A stretch of 64,000 nucleotides of DNA, taken from Bacteroidales bacterium. GTDB taxonomy: Bacteria > Bacteroidota > Bacteroidia > Bacteroidales > UBA932. Under the pieces are notes generated by a model that saw nothing but the letters and a program-made list of their open reading frames with translations, had not been told where the DNA came from and did not search any database. How positions within the stretch are numbered: the first letter of the stretch is position 1; each line of letters opens with the position of its first letter. Made by a program: the position numbers and the translations under genes. The stretch lies in the NCBI GenBank assembly GCA_012839605.1, contig DUNA01000031.1, positions 1-64,000 on the forward strand. Reading direction: 5' to 3'. Shown here in pieces: positions 1 to 9,913 of this stretch.

Positions 1-651
1 GGAGCTGGCAAAACTTACGTCTGCACCTGTAAGCAGAGAAGATACGGCAGTTGCCGTAATGGAAGCCGTCAACAAAGGAATGATGGAACCCAATGTCAAA
101 TTGAACAAGAGAATTTCAAAGCAAAACAAGACACCGGCCAAGGGAGCCTTGAAGATGCCGGCAATGGCTGCCGCAGCCCCGCAACAAACGAGCAAGGTGA
201 CGCTGCGGTAGTTCATGCCCAGTTTCCTACCCACATTGGATCCAATGGCAGCTCCCGTATATACGATAGGTGCCTCGGCTCCCACACTGCCTCCAAAACC
301 AATGGTCATGGCACTGGAAATGACAGACGTATAACAATTGTGTCCTTTGATCTGTGATTGATTGCAAGAAATGGATTCCAGCACGCGCGTGACACCGTGC
401 GAAATGTTGTCTTTTACAAAATATTTTACAAACAACAGGGACAACAACATGCCCAGACCGGGCAACAGGAAATACGCCAAACTCTCTGCAGGCAAACTTA
501 CGTGTGTTGTCAGCAAGTCTTTGATGAACTGTATAAACAGCTTAAGCAGTACAGCAGCCAATCCACTGAGTAGCCCAATGACCAATGATAACACCAAAAG
601 GAGTGTGGACTCGGGTAAATGCTTAATCTTCGTCCATATCTTCTGCAACAT
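1..651 (-). CDS. ClC-family chloride channel, N-terminal part (runs off the window start)
   Basis: Reverse-strand translation MLQKIWTKIKHLPESTLLLVLSLVIGLLSGLAAVLLKLFIQFIKDLL...ISSAMTIGFGGSVGAEAPIVYTGAAIGSNVGRKLGMNYRSVTLLVCCGAAAAIAGIFKAPLAGVLF matches ClC selectivity-filter-like motifs. Absent from the ORF track because it is incomplete. Confidence 0.88.
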   Translation of the reverse strand, partial: MLQKIWTKIKHLPESTLLLVLSLVIGLLSGLAAVLLKLFIQFIKDLLTTHVSLPAESLAYFLLPGLGMLLSLLFVKYFVKDNISHGVTRVLESISCNQSQIKGHNCYTSVISSAMTIGFGGSVGAEAPIVYTGAAIGSNVGRKLGMNYRSVTLLVCCGAAAAIAGIFKAPLAGVLFCFEILLFNLTLGSIIPLLTASITATAVSSLLTGADVSFASS

Positions 652-988
652 CTGTAAATCGCGCATCTGCGGTATCCGGGAAGTCGACGTTGTCGTCGTC
701 TCCTTGATCTTCATCTTCCGAACCAAAGATGTCTTTCTCAACTTCGTCGTAATCGTCAATCTTGACTTCAACCTTTACCAGGTAAATGGCTTCCGGAATT
801 TCAAACGTTACGGCGTAAAAGTACGTACCGTCCGGTTTGTTCACCTTCATAATATCCCCCATATAATCTGCGTACCCGCGAGGATATTTTTCTCTCCAAA
901 TACTTAAGAGTTGTGGCGGCATGTTTGTGTAGCCAATTACCAATCTTTTTTTATCGACCTGAGGTCTTTTCACCGGCGTCTTTTTCAT
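623..988 (-). CDS. Conserved hypothetical protein with acidic C-terminal tail
   Basis: ORF 623..1021; the likely start is the internal Met (MKKTPVKRPQVDKKRLVIGYTNMPPQLLSIWREKYPRGY...). C-terminus is Asp/Glu-rich and overlaps the ClC start by 29 bp. Confidence 0.7.
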   Translation of the reverse strand: MKKTPVKRPQVDKKRLVIGYTNMPPQLLSIWREKYPRGYADYMGDIMKVNKPDGTYFYAVTFEIPEAIYLVKVEVKIDDYDEVEKDIFGSEDEDQGDDDNVDFPDTADARFTDVAEDMDED

Positions 989-1048
989 AAGAAAAACAAG
1001 AGAAAAAAGATTTTGATGCAATAATACAACAATATTTTGAAATGCAAA

Positions 1049-2827
1049 TTACATTCTTTCCGGTAATACAATACCAAGAATATCCATAGCCCGTTTTAGC
1101 AGACCGGCCACTTGTTTGAGCAAAGCCAAACGTTGGTCTCTAAGGACTGTGTCTTCTTCGTGAAGAACAGTCACTTCGTGGTAATATTTGTTGAACTCTT
1201 TAGCCAAGTCGTAGCAAAAATTGGCTACTTGTGCCGGCGAATAAGAGGTTCCTGCTTCTTCCAACACGTGTGGATACGAAGCCATGATTTTTATCAATCC
1301 GTACTCCGTTTCTTCCATAGGCCGGCCCGACATCCGGGCTTTGTATCCTCTTTCTTCGGCTTTTCTCAATATGGATTGAATGCGTGCGTAGGTATATTGA
1401 ATGAACGGTCCCGTATGGCCGTTAAAGTCTATGGACTCTTTTGGATTGAAGAGCATGGTTTTTCTGGGGTCTACTTTTAAGATGAAATACTTGAGAGCAC
1501 CCATGCCCAACGTTTCATACAGCCGCTCTTTTTCTTCCGGCAACATGTCTTCCAACTTGGCCGATTCTCCGGATGTGATACGCGCCGTCTCTACCATTTG
1601 GTCCATCAAATCGTCCGCGTCTACCACCGTGCCTTCGCGCGATTTCATTCTTCCGTCCGGCAATTCAACCATGCCGTAAGACAAGTGTATGAGATTGTCT
1701 GCCCAAGGATATCCCAGTTTTTTGATAAGGACTTTCAACACTTGAAAGTGGTAATTTTGTTCGTTCCCAACCACATAGATGTGCTTGTTGAAGGCGCTTT
1801 CATCGTAACGACTCACGGCCGTTCCCAAATCTTGCGTCATATATACAGAAGTACCGTCCGAGCGCAGCAGAAGCTTTTGATCCAAACCTTCTTCTGTCAA
1901 ATCGCACCATACAGAACCGTCTTGCTTTTGGAAAAACACACCTTGCTTCAAACCCTCTTCTACCAATTGTTTCCCCAACAGGTACGTGTCCGATTCGTAA
2001 TATATCTTATCAAAAGACACCCCCATACGTTCGTACGTTTGGTCAAAACCTTCGTACACCCACCCGTTCATTTTCTTCCACAAATCCAGCACGTCTTTGT
2101 CTCCTTGCTCCCATTTGATCAACATCTCCTGTGCTTGGCGGATAAGCGGTGCTTCTTTTTCCGCTTCTTCCACAGACTTGCCCTGTTCTTCCAATGCCTT
2201 TATCTGCTCTTTGTATTTGTCATTGAACAGCACGTAATAATCGCCTACAAAGTGGTCTCCCTTTTTTCCGGAAGATTCCGGCGTTTCGTTTTCTCCGTAC
2301 TGTTCCCACGCCAACATAGATTTGCTGATGTGGATGCCGCGGTCGTTTACCAAATTTACCTTGATGACCTTGTGGCCGTTGGCTTCCATAATGCGTGAAA
2401 CGGACCAGCCCAACAAGTTGTTACGAATGTGTCCCAAATGAAGAGGCTTGTTTGTATTGGGAGAGGAGTATTCTACCATCACCGTTTTCCCCGAGGGACC
2501 TTTCTGTCCGTAATCGGGTGTGTGGGCTATGTGCTCCAACATTTGCAACCAAAACGGCCCGGACATTTTCAAGTTCAAAAACCCCTTGATGACTTGATAC
2601 GATGCAATCCGTTCTTCCAATTGCACCATGTGTTTGCCCAATGTTTCGGCTGTTTCTACAGGCGATTTCTTGCTTATTTTCAACAACGGAAAGACGACGA
2701 TTGTGAAGTCGCCTTCAAATTCTTTTCTTGTTTCTTGTATTTGCAGCACTTCAGGAGAAGGTGTTACGCCGTACAGCTGCCGGATGGTTTTCTCAAGTGC
2801 TTGCGATATGATGGTATGGGCGTTCAT
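1049..2827 (-). CDS. argS: Arginine--tRNA ligase
   Basis: 592 aa; VEYSSPNTNKPLHLGHIRNNLLG class I aaRS HIGH region and ArgRS C-terminal domain. Confidence 0.97.
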   Translation of the reverse strand: MNAHTIISQALEKTIRQLYGVTPSPEVLQIQETRKEFEGDFTIVVFPLLKISKKSPVETAETLGKHMVQLEERIASYQVIKGFLNLKMSGPFWLQMLEHIAHTPDYGQKGPSGKTVMVEYSSPNTNKPLHLGHIRNNLLGWSVSRIMEANGHKVIKVNLVNDRGIHISKSMLAWEQYGENETPESSGKKGDHFVGDYYVLFNDKYKEQIKALEEQGKSVEEAEKEAPLIRQAQEMLIKWEQGDKDVLDLWKKMNGWVYEGFDQTYERMGVSFDKIYYESDTYLLGKQLVEEGLKQGVFFQKQDGSVWCDLTEEGLDQKLLLRSDGTSVYMTQDLGTAVSRYDESAFNKHIYVVGNEQNYHFQVLKVLIKKLGYPWADNLIHLSYGMVELPDGRMKSREGTVVDADDLMDQMVETARITSGESAKLEDMLPEEKERLYETLGMGALKYFILKVDPRKTMLFNPKESIDFNGHTGPFIQYTYARIQSILRKAEERGYKARMSGRPMEETEYGLIKIMASYPHVLEEAGTSYSPAQVANFCYDLAKEFNKYYHEVTVLHEEDTVLRDQRLALLKQVAGLLKRAMDILGIVLPERM

Positions 2828-4165
2828 TTATTTAAAATATTGTTTGATGGCCACTTTCACTTTAGGCGACAAATACACCATGGTAAACACGGTGCAAAAC
2901 GCCATGAAAGCATACGCAATATCTATAATATCCACTACCGCTGCTAAGGGAATGACGGCTCCCATAACCAATGTTCCCAAGAACAAGTAGTTGTAATAAT
3001 GCGCTCTGTGGGCTCCAAACAGAAAGTTTGTACATTTTGTACCGTAATACGAATAGGAAAACATGGTGGAAAAGGCAAAGACAAGGACTACAAGGAGCAA
3101 CAGATAGCTGCCCCATCCGGGAATGGATCGTTCAAAAGATTCCATAACCATTTGCATACCTTGCAAGTCCGATACGTTGTATCTTGCGTTGACAAGTACA
3201 GCCAATGCCGTTAAGGTACATACCAGACCTGAGTCTATAGAGGGAGCAATCATAGCCACCAACCCTTCCCGTACAGGTTCTGTAGTTCTTGAAGCCCCAT
3301 GCATCATAGAAGCCGTTCCTACTCCGGCTTCGTTGACAAAAGCCGCTCTTCTGGCTCCAATGACAATGACGGACCCCACAAAACCTCCTGCTCCTGCTTT
3401 CAAATTGAAGGCATTTTGGAAAATGGAAGCAAATACACCGGGAACTTCTCCCAAATTGGTCAGAATGATGTACAATACCAGCAAGAAATAATAGCCTACC
3501 ATAAAAGGCACGATACGCGAAGCCACCCTTCCTATACGGGAAATACCTCCCAATACGACTATGGCTACGATACCGGCTATAGCAAGCCCTGTTACAAAAC
3601 GCAATCCTATGGTGTTTTCAATCCCTGCAGGTGTGTATATGACCGTTTGCAACGCTTCTGTAAGTTGGTTGGATTGCATCAGACAAAAGGTTCCAATCAG
3701 ACCGAACGTGGAAAAGAATACGGCCAACGGCTTCCATTTCTTACCCAAGCCTTCTGTTATCATGTACATGGTTCCTCCTTGTATCTCTCCCGCACTGTCT
3801 TTTCCCTTATACATCACAGCCAGCGTACCTTCAAAAAACTTGGTAGCCATTCCCACTATGGCACTGACCCACATCCAAAAAATGGCCCCGGGGCCTCCCA
3901 AAGTGATGGCTACGGCCACACCGGAAATATTACCCAAGCCTACGGTGGCCGCAATGGCCGAGGTAAGCGCCTGGAATGAACTCAACTGTCCGGCTGCCTT
4001 TTCTTCTTTTACCCCTACTGCTTTAAGGGCCCTGCCGTAATAACGAAGCGGAATGAAACCGGAATATACCATGAAAAACAAACCTCCTCCTATGAGCGTC
4101 AGAAACAGAGGAAGGTTCAGCCAAGAGCTGAAGGTGTGGAGCAGGTCGCCTATCTTTTCAAACAT
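2828..4165 (-). CDS. Alanine/glycine:cation (sodium) symporter family protein
   Basis: 445 aa polytopic; AGCS-type motifs (ALTSAIAATVGLGNISGVAVAITLGGPGAIFWMWVSAIVGMATKFFEGTLAVMYK). Confidence 0.95.
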   Translation of the reverse strand: MFEKIGDLLHTFSSWLNLPLFLTLIGGGLFFMVYSGFIPLRYYGRALKAVGVKEEKAAGQLSSFQALTSAIAATVGLGNISGVAVAITLGGPGAIFWMWVSAIVGMATKFFEGTLAVMYKGKDSAGEIQGGTMYMITEGLGKKWKPLAVFFSTFGLIGTFCLMQSNQLTEALQTVIYTPAGIENTIGLRFVTGLAIAGIVAIVVLGGISRIGRVASRIVPFMVGYYFLLVLYIILTNLGEVPGVFASIFQNAFNLKAGAGGFVGSVIVIGARRAAFVNEAGVGTASMMHGASRTTEPVREGLVAMIAPSIDSGLVCTLTALAVLVNARYNVSDLQGMQMVMESFERSIPGWGSYLLLLVVLVFAFSTMFSYSYYGTKCTNFLFGAHRAHYYNYLFLGTLVMGAVIPLAAVVDIIDIAYAFMAFCTVFTMVYLSPKVKVAIKQYFK

Positions 4166-4168
4166 AGA

Positions 4169-5029
4169 CTAGCCTAAATATGTTTTTAATAATTTGCTTC
4201 TGGCGCTGTGACGCAGCCTTCTGATGGCTTTCTCTTTGATCTGACGAACGCGCTCCCGCGTCAAGCCAAATTCTTCTCCAATCTCTTCCAAAGTCATTTC
4301 TTGGGTACCGATTCCAAAGAAGTATTTTACGATATCTCTTTCTCTCTTGGATAGAGTAGACAAGGCGCGTTCAATTTCTTTATTCAAACTCTCATTGACC
4401 AACCCCCTGTCTGCATTTGGGGAATCGTTGTTTACCAACACATCCAACAGGCTGTTGTCTTCCCCGTCTATAAAGGGGGCATCTACAGATACGTGACGTC
4501 CCGAAACACGGAGGGTATCTGAAATTTTTTCACTGGGAATATCTAATATCTCTGACAATTCGTCCGGAGAAGGCATCCGCTCATGCTCTTGTTCAAATTT
4601 TGAAAGAGCTCTATTGATTTTATTTAAGGACCCTACTTGGTTCAAAGGCAAACGAACAATACGGCTTTGTTCTGCCAAAGCTTGTAGTATGGATTGCCTG
4701 ATCCACCAAACGGCATAAGAAATAAATTTGAAACCGCGTGTTTCATCAAATTTTTCCGCCGCCTTGATCAAACCCAAGTTTCCTTCGTTGATCAAATCCG
4801 GGAGACTCAACCCCTGATTCTGATACTGTTTTGCAACAGACACCACAAACCTCAGATTGGCTCGAGTCATTTTTTCAAGAGCCAATTGGTCTCCTTTTTT
4901 GATGCGTTGCGCCAATTCCACTTCCTCTTCCACAGAAATCAGCTCTTCCCTGCCTATTTCTTGCAAATACTTATCCAGAGAAGCACTTTCTCTGTTAGTA
5001 ATTGATTTTGTAATCTTTAATTGTCTCAT
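4169..5029 (-). CDS. rpoD: RNA polymerase primary sigma factor (short Bacteroidetes type)
   Basis: 286 aa; regions 2-4 of sigma-70 ([62 protein letters not shown]). Confidence 0.96.
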   Translation of the reverse strand: MRQLKITKSITNRESASLDKYLQEIGREELISVEEEVELAQRIKKGDQLALEKMTRANLRFVVSVAKQYQNQGLSLPDLINEGNLGLIKAAEKFDETRGFKFISYAVWWIRQSILQALAEQSRIVRLPLNQVGSLNKINRALSKFEQEHERMPSPDELSEILDIPSEKISDTLRVSGRHVSVDAPFIDGEDNSLLDVLVNNDSPNADRGLVNESLNKEIERALSTLSKRERDIVKYFFGIGTQEMTLEEIGEEFGLTRERVRQIKEKAIRRLRHSARSKLLKTYLG

Positions 5030-5110
5030 CTAATAATAAAAAATTCTAACTGCCTTCTTATACGTAAAAAGACAGTTAAAGTTTCATTTCCCAAAAAATA
5101 TTTTCAGGAA

Positions 5111-6556
5111 TCAGTTGCCCAAAGCATAGTAATAGACAGATCCGTCTGGATATTTCCCCTCAATAAGTACACCACGCTCAGCCATTTGTACCATTTGGGC
5201 CAACTGCTGAACACTGGTAACGGGCTTCTGGTTTACGTGCGTTATGACAAATCCTTTTTTGATACCGGCTCTTCTGATTTTTCCGTCTTCCAAAGAAACG
5301 ATTTCAATCCCGGAACGAATTTTCAACTTCTCACGCAATGCTTTATCGGCCGGGCGCAACGAAGCTCCCAGGAAATGCGTTACGTCTCCATCACTTTCCG
5401 TTATCAATTGCGTATCTCCCGATCTGCTTTGCAAGGTGGCGGTCACAGTCATCTGTTTTCCTCCTCTGAGCAAAGTGAGTTTTATGTTGTCCCCGGGACT
5501 GTAGCTGTTTATTTGTTCTTGCACGGCCGTTCCCGTATTTACGACTACATCTTCAATTTGTATAAGAATATCACCCGTCTTTACTCCGGCCTTCTCTGCC
5601 GCTCCGTTTTTCGTTACCTCATGAATATACACACCCTTAATTTCTTTGATGTCTTTTTCTTTGGCCAAATCTCCCGTTACGTCTTGCATGCTGATACCCA
5701 ATAGGGCCCTTTGGACGATTCCGTACTTGCGGATATCTTCCACTACTTTTCGAGCCATATTGGAAGGTACGGCAAACGAGTATCCGTCATACGAGCCTGT
5801 ACGTGTGGCAATGGCCGTATTGATGCCTACCAATTCACCTTTGACGTTTACCAAGGCCCCTCCGGAATTGCCGGGATTTACGGCTGCGTCTGTCTGTATG
5901 AAAGCTTCTATTTTAAATTCTTCTCTGTGAGAAGGCAAACTGCGTCCTTTTGCACTTACAATACCGGCTGTGATGGTGGAGCGCAAATCATAGGGATTGC
6001 CTATGGCCAGGACCCATTGGCCCAAGCGCAAATCGTCTGAATTGCCGTATTTCATATACGGCAAACCGGTAGCCTCTATCTTTAGCAAAGCGATATCTGT
6101 ATCCGGGTCCTTCCCTACTACTTTTCCATCATACTGTCTTTTGTCGTCCAGCGTAACGACTACTTCTTCTGCACCGTCAATGACGTGTGTAGCTGTAATG
6201 ATGTACCCGTCAGGGCTTATAATGACTCCCGAACCGGCTCCCACTTGAGGCCGCATTTGAGGTGAATCGCCGTATCCAAAGAAAAAATCAAGAAAGCTTT
6301 GAGGTCCTTGCATGGATTGGCCTCTTTTAACAACCTTCACGTGTACAACGGATTTGACACCTGTTTCTGCAGCAAATGTAAAATCCGGATAGGACGATTC
6401 TGCCAGAGAAACTTTATGAATAACCGGCTCTTGTCCCTGAGTCACGTATACTTTTTCCATTTGCTTGGATGTATTTGCCACATGGTTTACCAACAAAGTT
6501 GTCCCAACACTAACGAGTGCCGTAATGATAATCACAAGTCCAATTCTGTTTTTCAT
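5111..6556 (-). CDS. Do/HtrA-family serine protease with PDZ domains
   Basis: 481 aa; catalytic motifs TATHVID, DTDIALLKI and NPGNSGGALVN; two PDZ-like regions. Confidence 0.95.
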   Translation of the reverse strand: MKNRIGLVIIITALVSVGTTLLVNHVANTSKQMEKVYVTQGQEPVIHKVSLAESSYPDFTFAAETGVKSVVHVKVVKRGQSMQGPQSFLDFFFGYGDSPQMRPQVGAGSGVIISPDGYIITATHVIDGAEEVVVTLDDKRQYDGKVVGKDPDTDIALLKIEATGLPYMKYGNSDDLRLGQWVLAIGNPYDLRSTITAGIVSAKGRSLPSHREEFKIEAFIQTDAAVNPGNSGGALVNVKGELVGINTAIATRTGSYDGYSFAVPSNMARKVVEDIRKYGIVQRALLGISMQDVTGDLAKEKDIKEIKGVYIHEVTKNGAAEKAGVKTGDILIQIEDVVVNTGTAVQEQINSYSPGDNIKLTLLRGGKQMTVTATLQSRSGDTQLITESDGDVTHFLGASLRPADKALREKLKIRSGIEIVSLEDGKIRRAGIKKGFVITHVNQKPVTSVQQLAQMVQMAERGVLIEGKYPDGSVYYYALGN

Positions 6557-6616
6557 TGTTCTATCTCTTAAAATTTATCTACTTTTGAAAATTATTTCAA
6601 AATTCATACCAAAATC

Positions 6617-7408
6617 ATGAAACTGCCATTTTGTAAATACCACGGTGCCGGCAACGATTTTATTCTCATAGACAACCGCAAGGGTGGCATCAAACTGAAA
6701 TCAAAACAGATACAGGCACTCTGTCACAGAAGGTTTGGCGTGGGTGCAGACGGGCTGATCTTATTGGAGAGCGCCCAAGCGCCGTTCCAATACTACATGG
6801 CTTTTTACAATTCTGACGGTACAGAGGGAACCATGTGCGGCAACGGCGGACGCTGCCTGGTGGCTTTTGCAGATAAACTGGGTATTACAAACCATCATTT
6901 CTTGGCCATTGACGGTGAACACAACGCGTTCGTACTGGAAAAATCAGGCAACAACACGTTGGTAAAACTACAACTGGGCGATGTCAAAGAAGTCCTGACT
7001 TATGACGAAAACAGCTACATAGTTCAAACAGGTTCGCCGCATTTGGTACGCTTTGTACCCGATGTGCAAGCCATAGACGTACATACTGAAGGAGCCTACT
7101 GGCGTAGCCATCCTGACTTTGGAGCCAAAGGCGTCAATGTGAACTTTGTGGAAATTTTAGACCAAGGATGTCTTTATGTACGGACGTTTGAAAGAGGTGT
7201 GGAAGCGGAAACGTGGGCATGCGGAACGGGTTCTGTAGCCAGTGCTTTGGCAGCGCGTGTTCACACAAACAGCCAATTGGTCCATTGGTCCATCCAAACA
7301 AAAGGGGGAAATCTACAAGTAGATTACATCCCGGAAGAAAAAGGCTTTCAAAAGGTGTTTCTGACCGGCGGAGCCGTTTTGGTTTTTACAGGCCATGCGG
7401 ACCTGTAG
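6617..7408 (+). CDS. dapF: Diaminopimelate epimerase
   Basis: 263 aa; KYHGAGNDFILIDNR, MCGNGGRC and ERGVEAETWACGTGS motifs. Confidence 0.97.
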   Translation: MKLPFCKYHGAGNDFILIDNRKGGIKLKSKQIQALCHRRFGVGADGLILLESAQAPFQYYMAFYNSDGTEGTMCGNGGRCLVAFADKLGITNHHFLAIDGEHNAFVLEKSGNNTLVKLQLGDVKEVLTYDENSYIVQTGSPHLVRFVPDVQAIDVHTEGAYWRSHPDFGAKGVNVNFVEILDQGCLYVRTFERGVEAETWACGTGSVASALAARVHTNSQLVHWSIQTKGGNLQVDYIPEEKGFQKVFLTGGAVLVFTGHADL

Positions 7409-8057
7409 CTCTTGGAGGGAAAATGGCACTGCCTATACGCAACATAGTGCTTCCTTGCTCCAAAGCTGTTTCATAATCTCCCGTCATACCCATAGAACAA
7501 TGTACAAACGCCGGGTTGTCTGCAAACCGGCCTTGTTTTAAGGTGTCAAACAGCTGCCGCAGTTGTTTGAACTCTCTGGCAACCACTTGCTTATCATCCG
7601 TAAACGTAGCCATCCCCATGACTCCGCATAGGGTCACGTTGGGGTACATGTCTTTGTCCACTTGCAACACCTCTTCCGGAAGGTAGCCTTGCTTTGTTTC
7701 CTCTTGTGCAATGTGTACTTGCAAGAGCACATCTTGAACCACACCCAACCTTTCCGCCTGTGTCTGTATGGCACGCAACAACCTGTCTCTGTCTACCGAT
7801 TGAATGAGTTTGGCGTATCCTACTACTTCTTTTACTTTGTTCGTTTGTAAACGGCCGATGAAGTGCCATTCGATATCTTTGGGCAACAAAGGAATTTTCT
7901 CTGCCATTTCCCGCGATCTGTTTTCTCCAAAGACCCGTTGTCCTGCATTGTAAGCGCGTTGAATAAGGTCTGTGGATTGAAACTTGGAAACGGCTACCAA
8001 AACAACATCAGGTGGAAGCAAGTCATGCAGATGTCTTACATGTTCTTCAATCATCAT
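7386..8057 (-). CDS. YggS-family pyridoxal phosphate-dependent protein
   Basis: 223 aa; LVAVSKFQS, FGENR, WHFIGRLQTNK and CSMGMTGDYETAL motifs. Confidence 0.95.
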   Translation of the reverse strand: MMIEEHVRHLHDLLPPDVVLVAVSKFQSTDLIQRAYNAGQRVFGENRSREMAEKIPLLPKDIEWHFIGRLQTNKVKEVVGYAKLIQSVDRDRLLRAIQTQAERLGVVQDVLLQVHIAQEETKQGYLPEEVLQVDKDMYPNVTLCGVMGMATFTDDKQVVAREFKQLRQLFDTLKQGRFADNPAFVHCSMGMTGDYETALEQGSTMLRIGSAIFPPRATGPHGL

Positions 8058-9913
8058 CTCTTCTTTTTCATCTGTTGCTGCTGTTGTCGCTGCATCTCTT
8101 CCAAACGTTGTTGGAACTTTGATTTTTTGGGTGCCGTGGTGGAGGCTTTGGCTGCTTTTTCTTTCAATTGTTTATACAACTCTTCTTCGTTCACGAAAAA
8201 CCTTTGAATAATCCACGTTTGCAGCATGGTGGTCAAGTTGGACAACAAGTAGTAATAACTAAGAGCTGCCGACAAGTTGTTGGCCACGGTAAGCATCATC
8301 AAAGGCATGAAATAGAGCATCATCCCTTGCATGCCGGGCATTTGCTGGTTGCTTGACTGCTGTTTCATGTTCATTCTGGAATACAGGAACATGGAAATGG
8401 CCATGAGCAAAGCAAACAAGCTGATGTGGTCTCCGTACAAAGGAATTTTGAATGGCAATTCCAAAATGGAGTCGTATCCGCTTAAGTCATCTGCCCACAA
8501 AAAGCTTTGTTGCCTAAGTTCTATAGACCCCGGGAAGAAACGGAACATGGCAAACAAGATGGGCATCTGGAAAAACATGGGCCAACACCCTCCCATCATC
8601 TTTACCCCCGTTTTTTTGTACAAATCCATGGTCTCTTGCTGCTTCTTAAGCTGGTCTTCTTTTTTGGGGTATTTTTCGTTGATTTTGTCTATTTCCGGTT
8701 TGAGCACACGCATCTTCGCGGAAGACATATAAGATTTAAACGTAAACGGAAAGATGAGGAGCTTGATGAAAATAGTCATCAATAAAATGATCAAACCAAA
8801 GTTTGCTATATACTTGTTTAGGAAGTTAAACGTAGGAATAATCAAGTAGCGGTTGATCCAGTTGATCAGCATACCGCCCAAGGGAATGATTTGTTCAAAG
8901 GAACGTCCGTATTCCTTCAGCGAATAGTATCCGTTGGGACCAAAGTAAAATTGAAGTTCGACTGTTTGCTCCTTGTCCGATTGGTAGGGAACCTGCATAA
9001 ACGCATGGCATTCCATCAAAAGCGTATCGGCGTTGTTGGGCTCATAAAAACGGAAAGACAAATCTCCGCTATTGAACGATTCTTCCGCTATCAAAATGGC
9101 GGAAAAGAACTGCTGCTGAAAAGCCATCCACTCTACGCGCGTTTTGACAGACTGCGAAGCCTCGGCTTTCCTCATTCCCAATTTTTCCACATCGTCCGTA
9201 TTGGGGTATTTGTAGGCAACGGTAGAATAGTTCTTTTCGTTGTTAAATCCTTTCTCCAAATGGCGTATATTCACGTCCCAGTTCAAGTCCATTTGCGTTA
9301 CGTTCCTTGGAATGAATCGATCCATTCCAATCATGTTTATATGGAAGTTGAGCAAATAAGACTCTTCTTCCAGCAAATAGACATATTCTATATAGGCGTT
9401 GTCATCAAAATGCAAGGTAAAGGACAAGGTGTTTTCTTCCCCTGTTGCTTGAGTATCAAAGTAAAAGTGTCCCGTATTGATTTGCTCTCCTACAAACAAA
9501 TCCAATCCCAATTTGTTGGAAGCTCCGTCAAACAGCAGCAAGCTATCTCCTGAGTACGTCTTGAAGTTCTTTATTTGTACGCTGTACGGTCTGCCTCCCA
9601 AGTTGGAAAAGACGATTTTCAATTTGTCGTTTTCCAGTATGTGAAAAGATTCCTCTCCTTCGTATGCGCGGTTCAAGAGAGCATTCGTAAAAGTGCTTGT
9701 AGGCGTGGTGCTAACGCGTTCGACGGGTTTTTCCTCAACCGATTCTACACCTGCATCCGGCAGTTGTATAGCCTTCAAGGCTTGTTCGCGTGCAATGGAA
9801 TCGCTTACAAATTGTGCTCTTTGCTGCTCCTTGGCCGCTTTAGAATTGTACAGGCTGAATCCCACTAAAATGGCACCGATTAGCAAAATGGCCCAAACTG
9901 TATTCTTATTCAT
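8054..9913 (-). CDS. yidC: Membrane protein insertase YidC
   Basis: 619 aa; Oxa1/YidC C-terminal domain (LLIFPFTFKSYMSSAKMRVLKPEIDKINEKYPKKEDQLKKQQETMDLYKK) and large periplasmic domain. Confidence 0.96.
   Translation of the reverse strand: MNKNTVWAILLIGAILVGFSLYNSKAAKEQQRAQFVSDSIAREQALKAIQLPDAGVESVEEKPVERVSTTPTSTFTNALLNRAYEGEESFHILENDKLKIVFSNLGGRPYSVQIKNFKTYSGDSLLLFDGASNKLGLDLFVGEQINTGHFYFDTQATGEENTLSFTLHFDDNAYIEYVYLLEEESYLLNFHINMIGMDRFIPRNVTQMDLNWDVNIRHLEKGFNNEKNYSTVAYKYPNTDDVEKLGMRKAEASQSVKTRVEWMAFQQQFFSAILIAEESFNSGDLSFRFYEPNNADTLLMECHAFMQVPYQSDKEQTVELQFYFGPNGYYSLKEYGRSFEQIIPLGGMLINWINRYLIIPTFNFLNKYIANFGLIILLMTIFIKLLIFPFTFKSYMSSAKMRVLKPEIDKINEKYPKKEDQLKKQQETMDLYKKTGVKMMGGCWPMFFQMPILFAMFRFFPGSIELRQQSFLWADDLSGYDSILELPFKIPLYGDHISLFALLMAISMFLYSRMNMKQQSSNQQMPGMQGMMLYFMPLMMLTVANNLSAALSYYYLLSNLTTMLQTWIIQRFFVNEEELYKQLKEKAAKASTTAPKKSKFQQRLEEMQRQQQQQMKKKR

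Noticed and set aside
1598-2398. 266-aa plus-strand ORF
   Set aside because: Lies entirely antisense to argS; His/Phe/Val-rich composition typical of a shadow frame, with no recognisable motif.
5021-5704. 227-aa plus-strand ORF
   Set aside because: Overlaps the rpoD start and the htrA gene on the opposite strand; no domain signature.
8891-9553. 220-aa plus-strand ORF
   Set aside because: Antisense shadow of yidC.
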